A model generated the notes under the pieces. The model made no database searches, was not told the origin of the DNA, and was given only the letters and a program-made list of their open reading frames with translations. Both the position numbers and the translations under genes were made by a program. Positions 8,109-14,330 of a stretch of 20,857 nt of DNA are shown here, piece after piece. This DNA comes from JAIBBG01 sp031417525 (GTDB lineage Bacteria; Bacteroidota; Bacteroidia; Flavobacteriales_D; Sanyastnellaceae), in the NCBI GenBank assembly GCA_031417525.1, contig JANOVT010000338.1, forward strand, positions 1-20,857, in the 5' to 3' direction. The first letter of the stretch is position 1. Each line of letters begins with the position of its first letter.

Positions 8109-9035
8109 TTACTTCGTATTTAATAGCATATCAACACCGCTGCCCGCTACAGTCGTTGGATATTTTCCGTCCCATTTCTGCGCCCTGATATAATCGATGT
8201 AGGTCGACGTGAGATATAACTGCTCCTTTTTAATGGCTTCTGCTTTACCGGCAGCTTGTATCACGTTGTATGCACTGTCTCCTTTGGCAATGGCAATTTT
8301 TTCTTTCGCCTGAGCATCCGCTACCAATGCCTTCTGATATGCAGCTTGTGCATCCTGAATAGCTTTGGTTTTGGCAATGATCGCCTCCTGGAGTGCCGGT
8401 GGCGGAACAATATTTGTCCGCAGTTGTGAAACTTTGAACCACTTTTCTACCCGTTTGTTGGCTTCACCCACAATTTCAGATTCAAATAATTCCCGGTGAT
8501 TGAAAATGCTGTCAATGGGCCAGCGATTGGCAACATCATTTACGGTTCCAACAATAGCAGTTTGCAACCATTTCTGTTCAATATCTGCAATGCTTAAACG
8601 CAGATTCTGAAACATATCTCCAACATCTCCTGCATTGAGCGAATAGTTGAACGAAGGTTTGATGGTAGCAGAAAATCCACCTTTTGAAATGACTTGCTGC
8701 TCAGGATAATCTATATGCTGCTGGAACGTTGGGAATTCGTATAGCCTGTTTGTCCATTCATTCACCATCACCCAGCCCGTCTTATATTCATAAGCGCTCA
8801 CTCCGCGATCATCACCACTCAGGTTGACACGAATGCCGACATGTCCTGCATCCACCCGTTCCAGCGAGAAGGGTTGAATGACCGCAGCTAAAAAAAGTGC
8901 TGCGCTTAACAACAGAATGCTCCAGAGTTTTCGCGATGCAAAAGGTTTACGATCTATATTAATAGTAGACCATGACTGGCGAATAAGCAGCAGTGTTAAA
9001 AGGATCACTGCGCCGATTAGAATAAGCGTAATCAT
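8109..9035 (-). CDS. SPFH/band 7/prohibitin-domain membrane protein
   Basis: A 308-residue membrane-anchored SPFH protein. Two hydrophobic segments (about 2-19 and 36-53) precede the band-7 domain, which begins at about 57 with SLERVDAGHVGIRVNL and runs to about 215. An Ala/Lys/Gln-rich helical region follows (about 215-270, AIIAKTKAIQDAQAAYQKAL and onward), as in prohibitin, HflK/C and flotillin relatives, which assemble into ring-like membrane scaffolds. The length is normal for the family. No associated protease (FtsH) or NfeD partner is present here. ATG 9035 overlaps the stop of a 59-codon gene upstream (ATGA), indicating translational coupling. The exact cellular role is not predictable. 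Confidence 0.9.
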   Translation of the reverse strand: MITLILIGAVILLTLLLIRQSWSTINIDRKPFASRKLWSILLLSAALFLAAVIQPFSLERVDAGHVGIRVNLSGDDRGVSAYEYKTGWVMVNEWTNRLYEFPTFQQHIDYPEQQVISKGGFSATIKPSFNYSLNAGDVGDMFQNLRLSIADIEQKWLQTAIVGTVNDVANRWPIDSIFNHRELFESEIVGEANKRVEKWFKVSQLRTNIVPPPALQEAIIAKTKAIQDAQAAYQKALVADAQAKEKIAIAKGDSAYNVIQAAGKAEAIKKEQLYLTSTYIDYIRAQKWDGKYPTTVAGSGVDMLLNTK

Positions 9036-9211
9036 TTTTGGATGATGGATTTCAAAGGTTTATAAATCAGAAAATAGGCTAATAGAATTTCAAGAACAAT
9101 AAAAACTCCGAAGAGCAGATCAGACTCACTTCTGTTCAATAAATATTCGCTTGCATATGTTGTAAAGACAATGAACAGTAGAATAAATAAAAGGACTCTG
9201 CCAATTTTCAT
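9032..9211 (-). CDS. Small two-helix membrane protein coupled to the SPFH gene
   Basis: A 59-residue reading frame starting MKIGRVLLFILLFIVF. Two hydrophobic segments (about 4-17 and 34-50) are separated by a short polar loop (SEYLLNRSESD), and the C terminus is basic (KPLKSIIQK). The TGA stop overlaps the ATG of the downstream SPFH gene by the ATGA arrangement. That overlap, and continuous sense codons over the whole spacer, are the reasons to call it real. It is not recognised as a named family. Its position suggests a membrane partner or accessory of the SPFH protein, which is an inference from context only. Confidence 0.7.
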   Translation of the reverse strand: MKIGRVLLFILLFIVFTTYASEYLLNRSESDLLFGVFIVLEILLAYFLIYKPLKSIIQK

Positions 9212-9309
9212 AGTTGAGTTGGGTCAGGTATGATTCAGTTGCAAGTATGGAGAGAAGAAGGCCATTCTGCAATTCTTTTTTACAGAAACGAAAAACGCAA
9301 ACAATTCTG

Positions 9310-9393
9310 AATGGCTCAGGCTTAGCGCAGCGTAGTCTCCCGGTTTTATCGGGATCCAGCACGTGTGGGATGCCGAAACTCGAAATGGCTCGC
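9310..9393 (+). repeat. REP-like structured repeat, copy A1
   Basis: First of two head-to-tail copies with an 84-bp period. It shares with the other copies the blocks TTAGCG.AGCGTA and CCCG.TTT.ATCGGG (a 6-bp stem with 3-nt loop) and TGCCGAAACTCG. A different small hairpin (ATCC...GGAT around CACGTG) replaces the GGCAGTGCC element of copy A2. It lacks the terminal hairpin. It is the most diverged copy. Confidence 0.8.
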
Positions 9394-9474
9394 AATGGCG
9401 CTGGTTTAGCGAAGCGTAACCTCCCGATTTCATCGGGACAGGCAGTGCCGAAACTTGAGATGGCTTTTAGCCAT
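9394..9474 (+). repeat. REP-like structured repeat, copy A2, adjoining the RAYT stop
   Basis: Contains the shared block AATGGCGCTGGTTTAGCGAA, the hairpin CCCGAT-TTC-ATCGGG and TGCCGAAAC. It ends with the hairpin ATGGCT-TTT-AGCCAT (9460-9474). About 62 bp match copy B with only two differences, in inverted orientation. The copy ends 7 nt from the stop codon of the leftward transposase gene. The spacer 9212-9481 otherwise contains nothing recognisable. Confidence 0.9.
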
Positions 9475-9481
9475 TCCTTCT

Positions 9482-10033
9482 TCACCACATTTCAATCTTC
9501 TCAATTTTCACCATCCCATTTCCATTCACGTAATCTCCAGCACTACCATATTTCCATTCATAATCATAACTCACAAATCCGGCTCTCACCGGATTTTGAT
9601 GGATGTAATTCATCTTTTGCAGAATCAGTTCTTTCTTCCAACAATGAATGGGATGATAACCGTTCTGCCAAAACTGAAAGTATTTGTTCATGCCGTTTCC
9701 TTCACCTGCGCGCTCAAAGAAATAGGTCATCCAGTCACGGCTTTCCTGAATATTGTCTGCAATGGATTTGTAAGTTGCTTTTGAAGTATGTCGTTTGAAA
9801 TCGCGTATAATAAACTCGATGGGTTCTTGTCTGGAATCAATGAGGAGATGAGCATGATTGGTCATCAATACCCATGCATGCACAACCAGGCCTTTGTTCT
9901 CAATACAATAATTAAGGCTGTCAACGAAGATGTCCCTATAAAGATGTCTGGTATAAACATCGATCCAACGTTCGACTGTGAATGTGACGAAGTAGGGCCA
10001 GTTGCGGTCACGGATTTTGTATTTCTCGCTCAT
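9482..10033 (-). CDS. REP-associated tyrosine transposase (RAYT, IS200-like Y1 family)
   Basis: A 183-residue protein of the Y1/HUH single-strand transposase superfamily, most like REP-associated tyrosine transposases (TnpA_REP), which cut and rejoin single-stranded DNA at hairpin repeats. The metal-binding HUH motif is H60-A-H62 in LMTNHAHLLID. The candidate nucleophile is Tyr143 in NYIHQNPVRAG, the hallmark motif near the C terminus, followed by EWKYGSAGDY. Length and motifs look intact, so the enzyme may be active. Unlike ordinary IS200, no second orf is present. The gene lies between inverted copies of the structured repeat (A1/A2 on one side, B on the other), the layout expected of a RAYT with its own REP substrates. 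Regulation is unknown and no -7 box was found. Confidence 0.92.
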   Translation of the reverse strand: MSEKYKIRDRNWPYFVTFTVERWIDVYTRHLYRDIFVDSLNYCIENKGLVVHAWVLMTNHAHLLIDSRQEPIEFIIRDFKRHTSKATYKSIADNIQESRDWMTYFFERAGEGNGMNKYFQFWQNGYHPIHCWKKELILQKMNYIHQNPVRAGFVSYDYEWKYGSAGDYVNGNGMVKIEKIEMW

Positions 10034-10111
10034 GGGGCGAAAGTGCGCAAGAGCTTTATTTGTTGCAAGAAATGGTTATGGGTTGATGGAATATTATATG
10101 CGAGGTAGTGT

Positions 10112-10192
10112 CAGGGCTGGAAGCCCTGTCGAGTTTCGGCACTGCCTGTCCCGATGAAATCGGGAGGTTACGCTTCGCTAAACCCGCGCCAT
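10112..10192 (-). repeat. REP-like structured repeat, copy B, inverted relative to A
   Basis: Read on the minus strand it begins ATGGCGCGGGTTTAGCGAAG, continues with the hairpin CCCGAT-TTC-ATCGGG and GTGCCGAAACTCG. It ends with hairpin CAGGGCT-TCC-AGCCCTG (10112-10128). It is nearly identical to A2 over its central 62 bp, but the terminal stem has different bases that still pair. It lies 79 nt upstream of the transposase start. Confidence 0.9.
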
Positions 10193-10267
10193 GAACGCAT
10201 AAATCCTCGCCAATAGGTTCTCGATTTGCTGTTGAATTTCGTTTCAAAAAATGACAATATAACTAAT

Positions 10268-10888
10268 TCAATTGTTTTCTTTTCTCACTTTACAGGGACT
10301 TCTTGCAATGAGATAGGTTAATTTTATCCCAAAACCAAATCCGTTTCCTAGTTGCTTGTTGATGCGATTCTGAGCGCTTTCGTTAACAATTCCACTTTTC
10401 AGTATAACCTCAGACTTATCCAGCGCGAAGCGATAACTGACATAAGGTGAAAATGAAACTTTACCACCCATACATTCATCAGGAGAAATGATAAAATGAT
10501 GAGCTCCGATCACTGCTGTTATAAATTTTCCGGATGGAGTTACATATTCCGATCTACTTAGTGAATCTTCTCCACCCATTGAAAAACCCTTGCCCATTTG
10601 CCTGGATGCACCTCCGCCAACTACCAACTGCCATCTACATTTTCGGAACAAATGAACATTCAATCCAGCACCATAACCTACACCCATCCACTTATTATTG
10701 GCATCACCTAAATGAATCACGAACAAGTTTTTATAATTATATTCTCCTATAACACCCCCCATATTGTGGACTGATTTAAAACCAAGTTCCATACCCAGTC
10801 CAAAATAAGAGCGGTGTTGTGAACAGCAAATCGCTCCCTGTATTAGAAGAACTAAAATTGGTGTGCTCCTCAATATCTGCTTACTCAT
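10268..10888 (-). CDS. Predicted outer-membrane beta-barrel-like hypothetical protein
   Basis: A 206-residue protein with an N-terminal signal-like segment (MSKQILRSTPILVLLIQGAICCSQ). The ATG at 10888 is preferred over a TTG two codons upstream. The mature part is rich in Gly and aromatic residues with alternating hydrophobic patterns (for example YFGLGMELGF, WMGVGYGAGLNV, VSFSPYVSYRFAL, NGFGFGIKLTYLI), which suggests a small beta barrel of the outer membrane or a porin-like protein. The residues after the last strand are a basic tail (ARSPCKVRKENN) rather than a terminal aromatic, which is atypical for barrels. No specific family is recognised. It lies between repeat copies B and C and has no evident partner. 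Confidence 0.7.
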   Translation of the reverse strand: MSKQILRSTPILVLLIQGAICCSQHRSYFGLGMELGFKSVHNMGGVIGEYNYKNLFVIHLGDANNKWMGVGYGAGLNVHLFRKCRWQLVVGGGASRQMGKGFSMGGEDSLSRSEYVTPSGKFITAVIGAHHFIISPDECMGGKVSFSPYVSYRFALDKSEVILKSGIVNESAQNRINKQLGNGFGFGIKLTYLIARSPCKVRKENN

Positions 10889-11013
10889 AGCCAAGGCCGA
10901 AATTCAATCCAACACTAAAGAACACATTTGACTTTGAAATATAATTTGGATTACCGTGATCAGTCATATTGTGATTCTTGTCAATTGTCTATACACCAAA
11001 AAATTGCACGCTC

Positions 11014-11072
11014 AATGGCGCGGGTTTAGCGAAGCTTAACCCGTGCCGAAACTCGATCGGGCTTTTAGCCCG
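11014..11072 (+). repeat. REP-like structured repeat, short copy C
   Basis: Begins AATGGCGCGGGTTTAGCGAAG, then passes directly to GTGCCGAAACTCG, so the CCCGAT/ATCGGG hairpin present in the other copies is missing. It ends with hairpin CGGGCT-TTT-AGCCCG (11058-11072). It lies 15 nt from the stop codon of the leftward amidohydrolase. The spacer 10889-11013 shows nothing else. Confidence 0.9.
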
Positions 11073-11087
11073 GAAAGGAAACTAATC

Positions 11088-12755
11088 TCACTTCATCACC
11101 ACCACCACTCCACCAACTCCCGTCATCACCACCTTCGCACTCACTATTTCTTTCTCATCACACTTCATCAGATCGGTATCGAGCATCACAAAGTCAGCGA
11201 ATTTTCCGGGTTCTAAACTTCCTTTTTTGTTCTCTTCGAAATTCGCTATCGCAGCCCAAATGGTGATGCCGCGCAATGCTTCTTCGCGTGTGAGTGCATT
11301 CTCTTTTTGAAATCCTTCGGGTGGATTGCCGTTGATGTCTTTGCGCGCAATCGCTGCATAAAAAGTATTTAATGGCGAAATTCCTTCTATGGGAAAATCA
11401 GTTCCCAATGCGACCATGCCGAGCTGCTCTTGTAATTCTTTATAAGCATAGGCGCGTTTCATCCGGTTGTGACCAAGTCGAGTGATCGCCCAAGGCATAT
11501 CACTCGTTGCATGTGTTGGCTGAATGCTTGGTATAATATTGAATTTTCGAAACTTGTCCATGTCGTCTTTGTGCACGACCTGTGCATGTTCGATGCGCCA
11601 GCGATGGTCAACAACATCCGACATCACTTCGCCATAGATATTCAACATCACGCGATTGGCGCTGTCGCCAATGGCGTGCGTACACATCTGAAAACCTTTT
11701 TCACGCAGATCATAAGCGCGTTGACGAAAATGATTGATGCTGTCCAGCAAAAATCCATAGTCGTCGCCGGGAGTAACATCTGCGTAAGACGCCAGCAGGC
11801 AAGCACCTCGCGAACCAAGCGCGCCATCCGCATAAAATTTGAATGCACGCACACTCAGCAAATCTGTGGTGTCGATACCATGTTGCAGATAATAGTTATA
11901 GTTCGTAGGGTCATCCGAAAGCATCGCATAAATCCGCATCTTCAATTCACCGGATGCCTGCAATTCTTTGATGAGATCAATGTCTGTTTTCAAAAGTCCG
12001 GCGTCGTCGACTGTTGTCAGGCCGACATCAAAACAGTTGCGTTGTGCATCCAGCAATGCGCGCGTGTCGGCTTCTCTGGTGTATTTCGGAATGACATTTT
12101 CTACAAGAGTCATCGCATTGTCGATGAGAATGCCGTCCGGTTTTCCATTGGTGAGATGAATGTCTCCACCACTCACTTTTGTTTTTTCAGTGATGCCGGC
12201 GATGTCGAGTGCGCGCTGATTGACAAGCATGGCATGTCCATCAATGCGACGCAAAACAACAGGCGTGTTTGGATACAAACTGTCGAGTTTGTTTTTGTTT
12301 GGGAATTCTTTGATCGTCCAATCGTTTTGATCCCATCCACGGCCTCGAACCCAGTCTTCTTCATTTTCAAATTCAAATTCCTGTACACGGTCGATTACTT
12401 CATCGAATGAAAGCGAACCTACAAGATTTACTTCCTGAAGTGTGCGGCCATACGCGAGAAAATGGCAATGCGCATCGATGAAGCCGGGATAGATAAATTT
12501 TTTGCCGCAGTCAATTGTTTTTGTTGCACTGTACTCATTGAGAATTTCACGCTCTGTTCCTATGGCTACAATTTTTCCATCTTTGATCGCCATTGCTTCT
12601 TGCACCTGGAATTGATCATTGACGGTGTAAATTTTTGCGTTGTGGAGGATGAGATCGACTTCTTTGTTTTTGAAGTGGCAGGAGGTTATTAACCACAGAG
12701 TCGCGCAGAGTCGCACAGAGTTTAAGAGCAATGTTTTGATGTCGTTATTTCTCAT
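11088..12755 (-). CDS. Amidohydrolase-family (Amidohydro_3/YtcJ-like) lipoprotein
   Basis: A 555-residue metal-dependent hydrolase of the amidohydrolase superfamily, YtcJ-like group (Amidohydro_3). Metal ligands are expected at H96-C-H98 in GFIDAHCHFLAYG, and the group's typical segments DGHAMLVN, FKFYADGALGSRGA, CTHAIGDSANR and RIEHAQVVH are present. It ends with the composite beta domain (LEPGKFADFVMLDTD). The start at 12755 gives a lipoprotein signal with lipobox Cys26 (LITSC), so it should be anchored on the periplasmic side of a membrane. The upstream in-frame extension is rejected. Residues 11-22 of the signal (NSVRLCATLWL) are encoded by one arm of an inverted repeat. The gene follows the dehydrogenase with a 49-nt gap, probably as an operon. 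The substrate is not predictable. Confidence 0.9.
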   Translation of the reverse strand: MRNNDIKTLLLNSVRLCATLWLITSCHFKNKEVDLILHNAKIYTVNDQFQVQEAMAIKDGKIVAIGTEREILNEYSATKTIDCGKKFIYPGFIDAHCHFLAYGRTLQEVNLVGSLSFDEVIDRVQEFEFENEEDWVRGRGWDQNDWTIKEFPNKNKLDSLYPNTPVVLRRIDGHAMLVNQRALDIAGITEKTKVSGGDIHLTNGKPDGILIDNAMTLVENVIPKYTREADTRALLDAQRNCFDVGLTTVDDAGLLKTDIDLIKELQASGELKMRIYAMLSDDPTNYNYYLQHGIDTTDLLSVRAFKFYADGALGSRGACLLASYADVTPGDDYGFLLDSINHFRQRAYDLREKGFQMCTHAIGDSANRVMLNIYGEVMSDVVDHRWRIEHAQVVHKDDMDKFRKFNIIPSIQPTHATSDMPWAITRLGHNRMKRAYAYKELQEQLGMVALGTDFPIEGISPLNTFYAAIARKDINGNPPEGFQKENALTREEALRGITIWAAIANFEENKKGSLEPGKFADFVMLDTDLMKCDEKEIVSAKVVMTGVGGVVVVMK

Positions 12756-12807
12756 GGTGCTGATAATTAAAAAAAACTCTGTGAGACTCTGCGCGACTCT
12801 GTGGTTA
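12689..12807. repeat. 35-bp imperfect inverted repeat (CAGAGTCGCGCAGAGTC type), two arms about 50 bp apart
   Basis: The arm at 12689-12723 starts TTAACCACAGAGTCGCGCAG and runs on to ACAGAGTTT. The arm at about 12773-12807 is its reverse complement with a single difference. Each arm also contains a repeated CAGAGTCG unit of about 10 bp. One arm lies in the lipoprotein signal of the amidohydrolase. The other covers its leader and supplies the TAA stop (12805-12807) of the dehydrogenase. Confidence 0.9.
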
Positions 12808-13572
12808 AATGTTATTCGTTCTATGGAATGCAGTGGCATTGGCTTGCTGAGTTGGTGTAATAACCAAATCGTTGATACACACATGCGCCGGCCGCGATGC
12901 AATGAACCATGCAGCATCTGCGATGTCCTGTGCAACGAGCGGCGTAATGCCATGGTACACTGCTTTGGCTTTTGATTCATCGCCATTGAATCGCACCAAA
13001 CTGAATTCCGTTTCGGCAGCGCCGGGTGCAATCTGCGAAACTTTAATATTGAATGGAAGAAAATCTACACGCATGTTTTTGGTTAATGCGTCAACAGCAA
13101 ATTTAGAAGCGCTATAAACATTACCGCCACTGTATGCTTCTTTACCTGCCACCGATCCCATGTTGATGATGTGTCCTTTTTTGGCGGCGATCATCCATGG
13201 CGAAACGATGCGAGTCACGTAGATCAGACCTTTCACATTCGTGTCGATCATACGTTCCCAGTTTTCCAATATACCATCCTGAAAAAGTTCTCGGCCAAGT
13301 GCAAGTCCGGCGTTGTTCACCAGCACGTCAATTTTTTTCCATTCCTCAGGCAATGATCCGAGACTATTCGCAACTTCTTCGAACGATGTCACATCAAAAC
13401 AAAGCGACTTTATTTCTATCTTGAATTTTTCTTCCAGATTTTTTTGAAGTGATAAAAGTCTGTCTTGTCTTCGACCGGTAATGATCAGATTCCAGCCATG
13501 CATTGCGAATTCTTCTGCTATCGCTTTTCCGAAACCGGAGGTGGACCCGGTGATGAGAATGATTTTGTTCAA
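12805..13572 (-). CDS. Short-chain dehydrogenase/reductase (YdfG-like)
   Basis: A 255-residue classical SDR. The NAD(P)-binding motif TGSTSGFG is at 8-15, NNAG at 86-89, and the catalytic residues are Ser140 (NMGSVAG), Tyr153 and Lys157 (YSASK). The C-terminal SRPAHVCINDLVITPTQQ resembles YdfG-type NADP-dependent 3-hydroxy acid dehydrogenases, which oxidise serine and related hydroxy acids. The true substrate is unproven. No ATG exists near the conserved N terminus. TTG 13572 gives NKIILITGSTSGFG directly after the start and matches family length, while another TTG at 13632 would add 20 unconserved residues. The TAA stop lies in the end of the inverted repeat shared with the next gene. Probably co-transcribed with the amidohydrolase. 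Confidence 0.88.
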   Translation of the reverse strand: MNKIILITGSTSGFGKAIAEEFAMHGWNLIITGRRQDRLLSLQKNLEEKFKIEIKSLCFDVTSFEEVANSLGSLPEEWKKIDVLVNNAGLALGRELFQDGILENWERMIDTNVKGLIYVTRIVSPWMIAAKKGHIINMGSVAGKEAYSGGNVYSASKFAVDALTKNMRVDFLPFNIKVSQIAPGAAETEFSLVRFNGDESKAKAVYHGITPLVAQDIADAAWFIASRPAHVCINDLVITPTQQANATAFHRTNNI

Positions 13573-13709
13573 GGGGGAGTTTTTTTGAAGTTGGTGCTGT
13601 TGCAAATGTATTTGCAACACACTAAGCGGCAACCGATGTTCTTGTAAACTTTTAGGTTACAACATGCCTGCAATAGAATGAAAACGAATGAAATTGGTTG
13701 GTAAAAAAA

Positions 13710-14144
13710 CTAGTCCCGTTTTCGAAAAAGGTCTTTAAATGTTGGAGCTGGCATTCGATTAGACACAAGGAATGGTCCTGTTCTTAAATAAGGAGCACTG
13801 TTTATCATGAATATTTCCGTAGGATCAATTGGCATTGTGGTCCAGGCCAGCATGGGGTAAATTGGATCTTTCGTTTCGATTTTTTTGAGCAAAATCCCTT
13901 TGCCGAATGGTTCCAAACATTTAAAATCAGAATGATATTGTCTGGATGAAAAGGAATTGAAATCAACCAATTGTCTACTACCAGCATATGTAAAATAATT
14001 AACTAATCCTATGGTAAGCATACGGTTTGAATAAGTTAAACTTGTATCACTGGAATTCAAGGCAACATTGCACTCTGAATTCTGTGCGCTTGTATTTGCA
14101 ATTGTCAACTGCAAAATAATAAAGGAAAAGAAAAATGATTTCAT
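13710..14144 (-). CDS. Secreted hypothetical protein
   Basis: A 144-residue protein not recognised as a known family. Residues 1-20 form a signal peptide (MKSFFFSFIILQLTIANTSA, cleavage before QNSEC). The mature part has only two cysteines (C25 and one in FKCLEPFGKG), several Tyr/Phe residues and a Pro-rich end (SNRMPAPTFKDLFRKRD). A good TTG-N18-TAAATTTG promoter lies upstream, which supports expression as its own unit. It lies between the dehydrogenase and pckA on the same strand, separated from pckA by a terminator. Confidence 0.7.
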   Translation of the reverse strand: MKSFFFSFIILQLTIANTSAQNSECNVALNSSDTSLTYSNRMLTIGLVNYFTYAGSRQLVDFNSFSSRQYHSDFKCLEPFGKGILLKKIETKDPIYPMLAWTTMPIDPTEIFMINSAPYLRTGPFLVSNRMPAPTFKDLFRKRD

Positions 14145-14170
14145 GTTGGTTTAGATCAGCATTTACATTC

Positions 14171-14199
14171 CAAATTTATCGTTTATCGCACCAGATCAA
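14171..14199 (-). promoter_or_regulatory. Candidate Bacteroidota promoter for the secreted hypothetical gene
   Basis: Minus strand: TTG (14199-14197), 18 nt, then TAAATTTG (14178-14171), a full match to TAnnTTTG. The box ends 26 nt before the ATG at 14144. Confidence 0.5.
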
Positions 14200-14280
14200 G
14201 AGATAAATGTTAGAACCGGAGATTAATCTTCTTTACTTTGGACTGAATCGCGATTAGGATACTTCAAAGTTACCCCTCTG

Positions 14281-14313
14281 AAAAAGCAAAAGCCCCACGG
14301 AGGTGAGGCTTTT
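14281..14313 (-). terminator. Rho-independent terminator after pckA
   Basis: On the minus strand AAAGCCTCAC-CTCC-GTGGGGCTTT forms a 10-bp stem (one G-T pair) with a 4-nt loop. It is followed by a T-rich tract (TTGCTTTTT) 18 nt after the pckA stop. It separates pckA from the downstream secreted hypothetical gene. Confidence 0.85.
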
Positions 14314-14330
14314 CATTATCAATCGAGCTT

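Noticed and set aside
9214..9798. 194-codon plus-strand frame containing GAGLAKRNLPISSGQAVPKL
   Set aside because: The peptide is a translation of repeat A2. The rest is the antisense of the RAYT gene. The same peptide appears in a frame at 10056-10247 for the same reason.
11469..12410. 313-codon plus-strand frame opposite the amidohydrolase
   Set aside because: The opposite strand encodes all the YtcJ-type motifs; this frame has no recognisable family and is a shadow.
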